Source of the DNA: Flavobacterium sp.
GTDB lineage: Bacteria > Bacteroidota > Bacteroidia > Flavobacteriales > Flavobacteriaceae
Reading direction: 5' to 3'
Length of the DNA stretch: 64,000 bases
NCBI RefSeq assembly: GCF_027484205.1
Contig: NZ_JAIXUB010000015.1
Span: 186,001 to 250,000 of the forward strand
Every line of letters starts with the position of its first letter. Positions within the stretch are counted from its first letter, which is position 1. The notes under the pieces were generated by a model. It saw only the letters and a program-made list of their open reading frames with translations. It was not told where the DNA came from and ran no database searches. The position numbers were made by a program, and so were the translations under genes. Positions 34,579 to 43,325 of the stretch are shown here, one piece after another.

Positions 34579-36573
34579 TTACGCTTCAGCATAACTAGTA
34601 AAGCCATTAGCCAATACATTTTTATACATTCTGATTAGCTTCTCGAATGAAATAGGGTATTTTTTAGTAATACCATCAAAGTTGTTTTTGTAAAGATCAT
34701 CAAACTGTTTTTCAAACACTTCTTTAGTTATTCCTTCCACACATAAACCAGACAAAGTAATTAAAATTTTTACTAGCTTACTTCTAGAACCATGCAATTT
34801 TGGCAACAACTTTTGCATAATCGCAATATCTAAACAATCACTATCGGTAATTGCAGGTTCTATAATTTGCAATTTTGCAACAAGTTGCATTATCTCAGTA
34901 GCAGAACGGTAACCGAACTCGGCACCTACTTTCTTTAACTCGTTAAAGAAATAAACCAATTCATTTGTTAGTGCTTCATTTTTCTCTATGTCTACTTTTT
35001 CGGCGATTGATAAAAAACTTTTAGCCATTGCAATTCCTTGTCTTTTCAGTTTATTTAAATCTGGAATACCTGGACTTGCTAAAAAGCCTTTTATTTCTTC
35101 TTCTGTAATTCTGAATTCGATTACGTTAGCTCTGTCTAATACTTTTGGACTGAACATGTATGTTGTTTCGTCTATGTTAACTGTACCGATAATAAACACA
35201 TTTTTAGGCCAACCTATTTCTAAATCAATTTCTAAACCATCTAAACTCTTTCTTTTTTTACCAGTATATAATTTTATTGTGTCATTAGATTCCATGATAC
35301 TCAAAAAGTCTGCAAAATAACGCTCTACATGACTCAAGTTCATTTCGTCTAGAATTAAAAAGAAAGGTTTGTTTTCATTCTCTTCTTTAATGGCTTCAAT
35401 TAGTAAATGAATTACACCACTATCTGGAGTGATGTATTCTTCTGCAACTAATCCGTTAGGATAACCTACTAATGGTTCACGATTTGTCCAATCTGCTCCA
35501 ACAGGAATAATTTTAAATTGTTCTTCATTTTCGCAAATCCATTGTACAAAGCTTTGAGCGATTTTAGTTTTCCCCGAACCTGATAAACCACTTAGGATTA
35601 CAAAGGGTTTTGACGTTAAAGAAGCGAGTAACCGTAAAATTAGTTCAGGTTTAAAATTTAAATTAGCATCTTTATTAAGTTCAAAGAATGTCATATAATT
35701 GAATTCTTTAAAATTTAAAAGATCATCATTAAATTCCAAGGGTAAATTATTACTGTAATTATTTTTTAAAAATTTTAAATAATTATTCTTACCCATTATG
35801 GCTTCTGGTGCGCCCTTACTTGTTGCTGAACTGTATTTAAACCATTTTTCATTTCTTCTATCTAAAATAGCATTTTCTATTTTTAAATAATTTTCATGAA
35901 AATTGTTTTTATCTATGTTAAATATTTTTCCATTAAAAAAATTCTCATCCCAAAAATTTAATATTTCATAGCTAACCAAACCTTCATACGATTTTTTAAA
36001 ATTTTCAGGTTTATCGTACCATTCGATAAAATCTATTAGTGTTTTCTTTTGACTATTTGGTTTGTCTTCACTATCTTTTAATAAATTTAGTTTTTCAATA
36101 GTATAATTACCATTCAGTAAATTTTCATACTCAGAATTTATTATATTAGTTAAATCAATGATTGCTCTAATGATTGACTTTCCGGTAGCATTTTCAATTT
36201 TTCTAAATGCCTGATTAGGTGCTGACTTTGTGTCTGGCCCAATATTGGGTGCATCTTTCAAAGATGGATATACATAAAAATCATCTTTTGTTAATGTATT
36301 AGGGAGAAATTCAAAAATCTCAACATCTAATGTAAAATGTTTTTTGTCTTGTTCATCTTTTGGTAAATGGATAACTTTTCCAATTGCTCTTAATCCATTT
36401 TCGTAATCATGAATTTTTTTTGAACTATCACCACTTATAACAATGAAAACAATATCACCAATTGATATTTCATTTTTATGCCAAGAAAGAGTATCAAAAA
36501 CAACTAATTCTTCTTTCTTTAAAATTTTTCCAATTGTCTTTTGGTCGTTTGTTCTTATTGAGAAATAATTCAT
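34579..36573 (-). CDS. McrB-like AAA+ GTPase with an N-terminal EVE/PUA-like domain
   Basis: This 664-residue protein has an N-terminal domain (residues about 1-145) starting MNYFSIRTNDQKTIGKILK, then GDIVFIVISG and GLRAIGKV. This resembles EVE-type PUA-like modules that read modified bases. A helical linker follows. The AAA+ motor has Walker A GLSGSGKT near residue 330, Walker B FFLILDEMNLSHVE near residue 410, and the GTVNIDETTYMFSPKVLDRANVIEF region of McrB-like GTPases. It should drive the DUF2357 nuclease. Its counterpart in BsuMI would be YdiS, but this protein is far longer because of its N-terminal domain. Confidence 0.85.
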   Translation of the reverse strand: MNYFSIRTNDQKTIGKILKKEELVVFDTLSWHKNEISIGDIVFIVISGDSSKKIHDYENGLRAIGKVIHLPKDEQDKKHFTLDVEIFEFLPNTLTKDDFYVYPSLKDAPNIGPDTKSAPNQAFRKIENATGKSIIRAIIDLTNIINSEYENLLNGNYTIEKLNLLKDSEDKPNSQKKTLIDFIEWYDKPENFKKSYEGLVSYEILNFWDENFFNGKIFNIDKNNFHENYLKIENAILDRRNEKWFKYSSATSKGAPEAIMGKNNYLKFLKNNYSNNLPLEFNDDLLNFKEFNYMTFFELNKDANLNFKPELILRLLASLTSKPFVILSGLSGSGKTKIAQSFVQWICENEEQFKIIPVGADWTNREPLVGYPNGLVAEEYITPDSGVIHLLIEAIKEENENKPFFLILDEMNLSHVERYFADFLSIMESNDTIKLYTGKKRKSLDGLEIDLEIGWPKNVFIIGTVNIDETTYMFSPKVLDRANVIEFRITEEEIKGFLASPGIPDLNKLKRQGIAMAKSFLSIAEKVDIEKNEALTNELVYFFNELKKVGAEFGYRSATEIMQLVAKLQIIEPAITDSDCLDIAIMQKLLPKLHGSRSKLVKILITLSGLCVEGITKEVFEKQFDDLYKNNFDGITKKYPISFEKLIRMYKNVLANGFTSYAEA

Positions 36574-36586
36574 GTTTTTTGTTTTT

Positions 36587-37756
36587 TTAGTCTATTTCTA
36601 ACTGTTCAATAAAATCATAATAGGAATTAATTTTTTTGAAATCAATTTCGTAATTTTCATTGTCTATTTTTCTCACTTCAACTGAGTCAATTCCAGCTTC
36701 TATTAGCATTTCGTAAGTAACTAATGTTCCAACAGAAATTCCTAGAATATCTCTTAAAATCCATTCCCCTAACTCTTTATTTGGATTGCTCATTAAACCT
36801 TTACCCTTGTTGATTTTTTTATCGTTTAAAGTCATATAAGAATCTTGACACATACTAGAAACTAAAATTTTACCATTTGGTAAGTGAAGATTAAAATAAA
36901 TGCCTTCTTCATTTGGAGGAAAAAAATCAGGAAAAAATCTATGAATTTGAGCTGGAACAGGGATATATACTTCATTAACATCTCGTTTTCTCCCTTTGCT
37001 ATTCCATTGATTTAACCCACTTCCTTCAGCGACATCATCATATCGTGTTGAGAATAATGGTAATATTACATATTGATAATCATTATTTTTTTCATTAAAA
37101 TCAAGTTTGTGATTTTCAAATATGTTTTTTAAGATTTCATACGGATCCTTTAAAATATTTACTTTCAATTCAGTAACATTAGCTGTGTTGAATCTCTTAA
37201 ATAGTGTACTTTTACTTAAATTGAAATTATATTCATTTAATTTATCATTGAAGGAAATAGAATTTGCCTTTAATTTGACATCACAAATACCCTCCAAATT
37301 TATTAAATCCATTTTCTCTTCAAATATCAAAAATCTATCTGTTTCTCTTGTTACACAGTGATAGACTAAGTTATCAAGAGAATGAATAACTTTTGTTGAT
37401 TCTAGCCTTTTATTTCTTAAATATGAAATATAGTTGATAAACTCCTCAGGTTTTTTAACAAGTTCATAATAATCAATTCTGTCTTTGTTGAATTCTGCAA
37501 CTTTTTGCAATGATTTTCCATTGTAATTTAAAAATGTTTTGAGTCCAATACCTGTTGAGTTTTTTGAAGCATCAGCGGAACTATCTCCTCTAGATAAATT
37601 GTTAGCACTAAAAGCTTTGCAAAAGATATTTTCAGCTGCTCTGTAATATAAATATGGCACATCACTGTCAGAAAAAAGATTTGAAATACCACCAACTATT
37701 TTGAGCAAATTAAAATATTCATTTATATTGTCTTTTGGTTGATTTTCTAAGAACAT
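36587..37756 (-). CDS. Probable restriction subunit with a C-terminal B3-like DNA-binding domain
   Basis: This 389-residue protein has a C-terminal domain with NQWNSKGRKRDVNEVYIPVP near residue 250, followed by FFPDFFPPN and FNLHLPNGK. It ends with MSNPNKELGEWILRDILG and a short tail. This resembles the DNA-binding C-terminal domain of the NgoFVII type and BfiI-like B3 fold. The N-terminal domain contains SRGDSSADASKNSTGIGLKTFLNY, a Gly-rich stretch that could be a nuclease core, but no clear HxK phospholipase-D motif is seen. Placed between the methyltransferase and the AAA+ gene, it fits a third restriction subunit such as BsuMI YdiR. Confidence 0.7.
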   Translation of the reverse strand: MFLENQPKDNINEYFNLLKIVGGISNLFSDSDVPYLYYRAAENIFCKAFSANNLSRGDSSADASKNSTGIGLKTFLNYNGKSLQKVAEFNKDRIDYYELVKKPEEFINYISYLRNKRLESTKVIHSLDNLVYHCVTRETDRFLIFEEKMDLINLEGICDVKLKANSISFNDKLNEYNFNLSKSTLFKRFNTANVTELKVNILKDPYEILKNIFENHKLDFNEKNNDYQYVILPLFSTRYDDVAEGSGLNQWNSKGRKRDVNEVYIPVPAQIHRFFPDFFPPNEEGIYFNLHLPNGKILVSSMCQDSYMTLNDKKINKGKGLMSNPNKELGEWILRDILGISVGTLVTYEMLIEAGIDSVEVRKIDNENYEIDFKKINSYYDFIEQLEID

Positions 37757-37759
37757 ATA

Positions 37760-38995
37760 TTAATAATTTATGACTTTAATTATTTCTTGTGCAATTCTTT
37801 CAATTAAAGTTGTTGTTACTGAATTACCTGCTTGCATGTATAATTTACTATTGGCAATATTTGGTAAAATATATTTATCTATTGGATAACCTTGAAAACC
37901 GAAACACTCTTTTGGTGTTAATTTTCTAATACCGAAATCGTCTAAAACTAAAGGCACATTATGACCTCCAGTTCCCATATTAGCAGTTAAAGTTGGACAC
38001 ACATTGCTTTTGTTTTCTCTTACATAAACTCTTCTCCATTGATAAATTGTATCCTTTGAAGTCATTGTTTTTTTTAATTCAGGATAATATTGATGATCTT
38101 TTTTATAATAAAGATTATCAGATTGTTTTCCTTTTTCTAAAATATCATGTATTGTTTTAGTTAAAGGAATTGGTTCAGGAAATTTAAAATTAGCATGATT
38201 TGCTACTTGTTTTGTGTCAAATGCCACAATAAAAATTCTCTCTCTATTTTGAGGAACATTTGCATGAGTAGCTGAATTCAAAATTTTGGTGTAAGCTTTA
38301 TATCCTAGTTTTTGTTCTAATATTTCAAGAATAATTTTGAATGTATTTCCTTTATCATGAGAAACTAAATTTTTTACATTTTCTAAGAAAACAACTTTTG
38401 GTCTTTTGGTTTCTATTACTTTTTCTAAATCAAAAAATAATGTTCCTCTTGTGTCGTGAAATCCTTTTTGATAACCGGCAATTGAAAAGGCTTGGCATGG
38501 GAATCCAGCACACAATATGTCAAAATTATCAGGGATATAATTTTTTGTATAGTCTTTAGTTATATCTCCAAATGGGACTTCGCCAAAATTTGCTTTATAA
38601 GTTATTTTTGCATTTGTATCCCATTCACTTGTATAAATACATTTACCTCCAACATTTTGCATTGCGATTCTAAAACCACCAATTCCAGCAAACAAATCAA
38701 TAAATTTAAAAGTATAATTTTCAGGAGTTGGGAATGGAACATTTTCAACCTCAAAAAGTAATTGTTGTAATGCAACATCTGAAACTAAAGATAGATTTTC
38801 TTCTTGATTTTTGTATTCAACAATCTGATTTAAATATTCTGTAGCTTCTTTTTCAAAATGAGATTTTACTCCATTTCTATAATTGTGTAAGTAATGAGTT
38901 AACACAGCTTTTCTGTTATCATCTTCTTCTACAAAACGGATTTTAAATTCTTTGCCATCGAATTCTTCAATAGATATTTTTTCTTTCATTTTCAT
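37760..38995 (-). CDS. DNA (cytosine-5) methyltransferase
   Basis: This 411-residue enzyme transfers a methyl group to C5 of cytosine. Motif I is FIDLFAGIGGFRIAMQNVGG near residue 98. Motif IV is CAGFPCQAFSIAGYQKGF near residue 165 (catalytic Cys), and motif VI is VVFLENVKNL near residue 205. Motif VIII is the QNRERIFIVAF segment. Motif X near the end is LYMQAGNSVTTTLI. About 90 extra N-terminal residues precede motif I. It overlaps the HTH gene by four bases (ATGA). Protection of host DNA from the downstream restriction genes is the likely role. Confidence 0.95.
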   Translation of the reverse strand: MKMKEKISIEEFDGKEFKIRFVEEDDNRKAVLTHYLHNYRNGVKSHFEKEATEYLNQIVEYKNQEENLSLVSDVALQQLLFEVENVPFPTPENYTFKFIDLFAGIGGFRIAMQNVGGKCIYTSEWDTNAKITYKANFGEVPFGDITKDYTKNYIPDNFDILCAGFPCQAFSIAGYQKGFHDTRGTLFFDLEKVIETKRPKVVFLENVKNLVSHDKGNTFKIILEILEQKLGYKAYTKILNSATHANVPQNRERIFIVAFDTKQVANHANFKFPEPIPLTKTIHDILEKGKQSDNLYYKKDHQYYPELKKTMTSKDTIYQWRRVYVRENKSNVCPTLTANMGTGGHNVPLVLDDFGIRKLTPKECFGFQGYPIDKYILPNIANSKLYMQAGNSVTTTLIERIAQEIIKVINY

Positions 38996-39213
38996 TTCTT
39001 AAATCCTTTATCGTTAAAAAAAGTTGCAAAATCAGTTTCAAGTGCGGTTATTATTTTTTCAATTATTTCAATTGAAACATTTCGTTTTCCTTTTTCTATA
39101 TCTGAAATATAGTTTCTGTCAACGTTAGATATATTAGCCAAATGCTCAATAGAAATTCCTTTTTCTTCTCTTTGAGATTTGACTTTTAACCCAAATTTTT
39201 CTTTAATATTCAT
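38992..39213 (-). CDS. HTH controller protein of the restriction island
   Basis: This 73-residue XRE/lambda-repressor HTH protein begins MNIKEKFGLKVKSQREEKGISIEHLANISNVDRNYISDIEKGKRN. It is the size of C proteins that time restriction gene expression after a restriction-modification system enters a cell. It is the first gene of the leftward operon and overlaps the methyltransferase gene by ATGA. Its promoter region carries spaced direct repeats (39235-39293) suited to C-protein binding. Confidence 0.88.
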   Translation of the reverse strand: MNIKEKFGLKVKSQREEKGISIEHLANISNVDRNYISDIEKGKRNVSIEIIEKIITALETDFATFFNDKGFKK

Positions 39214-39234
39214 AGTTTATAAAATTAGTTTTGC

Positions 39235-39293
39235 GCCTACAATTGACCTGCCTACAATTGTAAGCAATGTAATGTTAGTTGTTAACAATGTTA
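39235..39293. promoter_or_regulatory. Candidate C-protein operator region
   Basis: GCCTACAATTG occurs twice (39235-39245 and 39250-39260), a 15-bp period. TACAATTGTA at 39253-39262 is a perfect palindrome. TTGTTAACAA at 39279-39288 is another, and AATGTTA is repeated at 39271 and 39287. The cluster lies 22-80 bases upstream of the controller gene. Confidence 0.55.
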
Positions 39294-39339
39294 TGAGATA
39301 GTAAAATCAGTATTTGAAGAATTTTATAAAACAAAAAAA

Positions 39340-39361
39340 ACCTCCAACTTTCGTCAGAGGT
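39340..39361 (-). terminator. Probable terminator of the choice-of-anchor I gene
   Basis: A 5-bp stem (ACCTC/GAGGT) with a 12-base loop is followed on the minus strand by eight T. It lies 25-46 bases downstream of the gene's stop. The stem is short. Confidence 0.5.
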
Positions 39362-39385
39362 CTTTACAAATAAAAAAACTACTAC

Positions 39386-42300
39386 TTACTTTACGATTAG
39401 TTTTTTAACGATGCCTTCGCTAGTTTTTACTAGGTAGATTCCGTTAGATAAACTAGTAGTGTTGATGGTTTGTGCGTCTTTTTGAGATAGAATTAGTTTT
39501 CCTGAAAGGTCAAATAATTCAATGTCGGCACTGCGGTTAAAGTAAACTATTCCATCATTATTAGAAGGGTTAGGGAATAAAGTAAACGTTTTAGGGTTGT
39601 TGTTGAAATCTTCATTTGACAAGGTGTTCGTATCAACTTCAAAAATGGTAATGGTTCCGCTAATTTCGTTAGCTACTAAAACATAAGGTGTTCCTGTTGG
39701 GCTGTTTGCAGCAGTTACATAAGTAATTCCTTCTGGACCATGATCACCAGCGTAAGCTGAAGTGCTTCGGCTGTTTTTGTAATCTACAAATACGGCATTG
39801 TTTGGATTGGTAATATTATATACCATAACGCCACCAACACGTTCTAAAGAAATAAAAGCAAAAGTTTCTGTTCCTATTTGTGCTATAGTTACGCCTTCTG
39901 GTTCTGGACCTTTGGCACGACTTCTTCCCTTAGGAGTATTGCTTTCGTGATCTGCATTGAAAATCGTAGGATAATTAGCTGCTGTATATCTTTCGAAAGC
40001 ATCGCCACTATCATAAACAACTTGTTTTGTAGTAGTATTGAAAATTGAAAACGAACGTGTTCCAACAGCATTGATGGTTTCAAATTGGGCATCGGCATCG
40101 GTATTTCCGTTTAAGTTGGTAACTCTAAAACGTCCCATATTGTACGATTGTTTTAAAACAGTAGCATTTGGGAAATTGGTTGCATCTAAAGTGTATGTTG
40201 AAGCTCCAACAGTAGTTCTTTCTGTAAAACCAGTGTATTCTTTTTCGTCACCTTCATTTGCCGTTACGATGTAATTAGTTCCTGCAACGCTATAATTTGC
40301 TACAGCATCAGGAATATAAAACGCTTGAATTGGCCAGTTTGCAATCAATACTTGTCCGTTATTGTCTGAAATATCCATTCCGTTTCCTGGTTGGCTCACG
40401 TCTTTTGTTCCCAAAGCCCAAATGTCTGAAATGGTAGTGGTTGCTAAATTGATTTCGGCAATAGCATTGTTTTCTTGCAAGGTTACCCAAGCTTTTTGAG
40501 AATCGGCACTTATCGTAATGTATTCGGGTTCAAAATCTTGTGACATCGTGCTTGTAAGTTTCAATTTACGAACACCAGAAGCAATTAAAGTAGCTTCTTG
40601 CGAATTGTAAGCAGTGAATAACAATGTAGTCACATTCGCTTGAGTTAGCGAAGCAATTCCTCCAGCAATATTAATCACACTTACTGAACCTTCAGGATCG
40701 ATAGAATAGTCAATATTAGGTTGACCTTCGTTGGCTGTCATTACTTTAGTTCCGTCTGGAGAAAATGTAATCATATCAGGTAACGCACCAACGGTAACTT
40801 GATTTAGAAATGTTCCGTTAGTGTCGAAAAATACTACCGAACCATTCAACGTTTCGTCTGTATTTGGAGAAGCGACTGCTACAATTCCGTTTTTAACCGC
40901 TACAGAAGTCACACCACCATAAGGATTCATATTCACCGAATTGATAACGGTTGGCGCAGTAGGATTTGAGAAATTAATAATGTCTAAATATCCTGCAATG
41001 GCACTTGTAGTAAACAATCGTTGCGAAGCTGGATCGTGAACCACAATTTCGCAAGTACTAGTATTGGTTCCAGAAGGATCAAAACTACCGATGTAATTTA
41101 GTTCGATTTGATTGCTCGGAATTGGAGCTACGTTGTCGTTATCGATAATATAAATCGTAGCCGTTGAAGTTCCTGTAATTGATAAACCCACAGCATTTTC
41201 AATACTTAGAACGAAATATTCTGCTTGTTGTTCAACAGTTGCGTCATCAATAATAGGAATGGTGATGGTTTGTGTTAAAGCACTTGTAGAAGTGAAGTTC
41301 AATGTTTGAGTTGTAAGCGTAAAATCGTTAGCATCTGATGTGCTGAACGGAGCTGTTTTTACTACTAAATCAACCGAACTTGTAGCAGGATTGGTTAAAT
41401 TGATAGTGAAAGAAAGCGTACCCACAGTTTCATTAACAGTAATAAAATTAGAAGCTAAACTCGCTGAAGGATTTCCAGTTGTAAAACTAACCGATTGTGT
41501 TGTTGTGATGGCATTATTGCTTGCATCTTCAACAACATTTGGTAGTAGAGCTACATAATATACTTGACCATAAGCCAAAGTTGCATTTGGAATAATAGTG
41601 ATTGTAGTTCCAGAAATGGTAGCATCAAATGGTACTAAAGTTCCAGAAGCATTGTTTAAACGTAATTCTACTAAAGCATCAACATTGGTATTTGTAATTG
41701 CCGAATCATCAATCAATCGAATGGCTTCATTGAAAGCTATGGTCGGATTTACAGTAACAGCTACATTGGTTGCTGCATTTACAGGAGTTATTGTAGCTAT
41801 TGGGGCAACAGTATCGCCACCAGCAGCAGTTGATCCTTGAACTGTAAAATTATCGAATCTATTGTTTCCAACAGTTCCGCCACTTCCTTGAGTGAATTCA
41901 ACTTTTAATTTAAAATTCGGGTTGTTGTTAACACCAGTAGTTGATGTAAAATCTAGAGTTGTTAATGCAGGATCGCCGTTATTAGGAATTACCGTTGTAA
42001 ATGAAGTGTACGTAGTACCATCTATAGAATAAAACCATGTTTGCGTTCCAGCACCATTATTGGAGCGACGTGTAGCAAATTTTACGATGATGTTTTCATA
42101 ACCAGACGTTGGCAATGCAAATTCTAAAGCACCACCAATTGGATCATTAAAACGCAAATGGGTTCCAGAAACATCACCATTTTGAGCATTCAAATTAAGA
42201 ATATTAAAATTTTGACCTGTTCCGTTAGCAAAATCGATAGCGCTAATTCCACCAGGAATTGCATTTAAAGAAGCGCCACCAAGTGTTTGAGAAGGCGTTG

Positions 42301-42424
42301 TGATTGTGGCTACTGAAGCATTATTGTTGAAGTTCCAATAGTGTAATAGTGTTTGTCCCCAAGAAAAGGAGGAAGCAAAAAACAATATAACAAAAAGTGT
42401 TTTAGTACAGTAATTTTTTGACAT
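39386..42424 (-). CDS. Choice-of-anchor I family T9SS protein
   Basis: This 1012-residue exported protein has a signal peptide ending SFSWGQ. A lectin- or laminin-like jelly-roll domain comes first (LLHYWNFNN... near residues 25-200). An Ig-like domain (TITPVNAATNVAVTVNPTIAFNEAI) and a Calx-beta domain (FITVNETVGTLSFTINL, then IPIIDDATVEQQAEYFVLSI) follow. Then comes a choice-of-anchor I beta-propeller (IGSFDPSGTN, FSPDGTKVMTANEGQPN, SRAKGPEPEGVTI). The end is a type A T9SS sorting domain (LFPNPSN to GIVKKLIVK). A phosphatase-like or nucleotide-related role has been suggested for such propellers in other groups but is not seen directly here. Confidence 0.9.
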   Translation of the reverse strand: MSKNYCTKTLFVILFFASSFSWGQTLLHYWNFNNNASVATITTPSQTLGGASLNAIPGGISAIDFANGTGQNFNILNLNAQNGDVSGTHLRFNDPIGGALEFALPTSGYENIIVKFATRRSNNGAGTQTWFYSIDGTTYTSFTTVIPNNGDPALTTLDFTSTTGVNNNPNFKLKVEFTQGSGGTVGNNRFDNFTVQGSTAAGGDTVAPIATITPVNAATNVAVTVNPTIAFNEAIRLIDDSAITNTNVDALVELRLNNASGTLVPFDATISGTTITIIPNATLAYGQVYYVALLPNVVEDASNNAITTTQSVSFTTGNPSASLASNFITVNETVGTLSFTINLTNPATSSVDLVVKTAPFSTSDANDFTLTTQTLNFTSTSALTQTITIPIIDDATVEQQAEYFVLSIENAVGLSITGTSTATIYIIDNDNVAPIPSNQIELNYIGSFDPSGTNTSTCEIVVHDPASQRLFTTSAIAGYLDIINFSNPTAPTVINSVNMNPYGGVTSVAVKNGIVAVASPNTDETLNGSVVFFDTNGTFLNQVTVGALPDMITFSPDGTKVMTANEGQPNIDYSIDPEGSVSVINIAGGIASLTQANVTTLLFTAYNSQEATLIASGVRKLKLTSTMSQDFEPEYITISADSQKAWVTLQENNAIAEINLATTTISDIWALGTKDVSQPGNGMDISDNNGQVLIANWPIQAFYIPDAVANYSVAGTNYIVTANEGDEKEYTGFTERTTVGASTYTLDATNFPNATVLKQSYNMGRFRVTNLNGNTDADAQFETINAVGTRSFSIFNTTTKQVVYDSGDAFERYTAANYPTIFNADHESNTPKGRSRAKGPEPEGVTIAQIGTETFAFISLERVGGVMVYNITNPNNAVFVDYKNSRSTSAYAGDHGPEGITYVTAANSPTGTPYVLVANEISGTITIFEVDTNTLSNEDFNNNPKTFTLFPNPSNNDGIVYFNRSADIELFDLSGKLILSQKDAQTINTTSLSNGIYLVKTSEGIVKKLIVK

Positions 42425-42698
42425 AGTAGTGTAGTTTTAATTGTGCTACAAAACTCTATCGAATGTGTTAAAGTAGTATTAATCTAAAAACAAAGAATTG
42501 TCAAGAGATGCTGTTTGCGTGTATATTTATTGTTATATGATGGTTTAAAACTATGATTTGGTTTACAATTTATCAAGGATTTATTAAAGTTTGTTGCTTG
42601 ATTTTTATATTTAACATTTTCTGTATCTAAGGTTTATTTAAAAAACCATTATATTTGAAGTTCTAGAATTCTTCTATTTAAAATTAAATTTCAACAGT

Positions 42699-43235
42699 AT
42701 GAAAAAGATAGTTACTTCCTTATTTATAGTTTCAGTAGTAGTATTTTCTTGTAAAAAAGAAGAAGAAGCACCAACACCAAAAGTTAGTGATGCCGTTTCT
42801 GTTTTTTCTGATTCTTTTTCTGGACCAATTGATACCGTTGCGACAACTGCTTCAACTGCTTCTGTTGCAACGACAACTCCAGCTGGAACTACTCCAGCTA
42901 TGGCACAACCAGTTGCAACGGCTAAAGGCATGAATCCTGCTCACGGTCAGCCTGGACATCGTTGTGATATTGCTGTGGGTGCACCTTTAAATTCGCCTCC
43001 AGGAAAAGTAAATGCTACTAAGCCAGCTCCAATTACTAAAACGACTACCATTTCGTCCAATGCTGCACAACCAGGTGTTGTTACAAGCAATGGCGCAACT
43101 ATAACAACTTCAAATAATAATGCTGGAGCTGCGACAGTTTCGCCTATTGTTACACCAGAAGGTATGAATCCGCCACATGGACAAGCAGGTCACGATTGTG
43201 CAGTGGCTGTTGGTGCGCCATTGCCTAAGAAATAA
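42699..43235 (+). CDS. Lipoprotein with a duplicated His/Cys motif
   Basis: This 178-residue protein has a lipoprotein signal peptide with lipobox VVVFSCKK. A Thr/Ala/Pro-rich linker follows. A motif GMNPxHGQxGHxC, continuing to A, V and GAPL, occurs twice: once about residues 77-96 and again about 155-174. The two copies differ by single residues such as A/P and R/D. Each has two His and one Cys, which could bind copper, zinc or heme. Linker composition is low-complexity (Ala, Thr). The gene stands alone, with a terminator just after it. Confidence 0.8.
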   Translation: MKKIVTSLFIVSVVVFSCKKEEEAPTPKVSDAVSVFSDSFSGPIDTVATTASTASVATTTPAGTTPAMAQPVATAKGMNPAHGQPGHRCDIAVGAPLNSPPGKVNATKPAPITKTTTISSNAAQPGVVTSNGATITTSNNNAGAATVSPIVTPEGMNPPHGQAGHDCAVAVGAPLPKK

Positions 43236-43275
43236 CGTTTAGTTTTTCTTAGGTTATCGATACAATTTATATACA

Positions 43276-43311
43276 AACAAAAACCCCTATTTGATGTCGG
43301 GGTTTTTTGTT
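43276..43311. terminator. Terminator after the lipoprotein gene
   Basis: The arms AACAAAAACCCC (43276-43287) and GGGGTTTTTTGTT (43299-43311) flank a short loop. It also lies 15 bases beyond the convergent S9 peptidase stop, so it may serve both. Confidence 0.85.
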
Positions 43312-43325
43312 TTAGTTGGGAAGTA

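Noticed and set aside
34579..36573. The AAA+ and DUF2357 genes as a plain type IV McrBC system
   Set aside because: The close linkage and order with a C protein, a methyltransferase and a DNA-binding subunit fits a site-specific multi-subunit system better; the type IV option is kept as the refuting outcome.
39214..39385. A small gene between the restriction island and the choice-of-anchor gene
   Set aside because: The gap contains operator-like repeats and a terminator; no open frame with a plausible start was found.
42425..42698. Possible gene or RNA in the 274-base gap
   Set aside because: It is AT-rich with no convincing frame, hairpin or promoter pair; most likely the divergent promoter region of its two neighbours.
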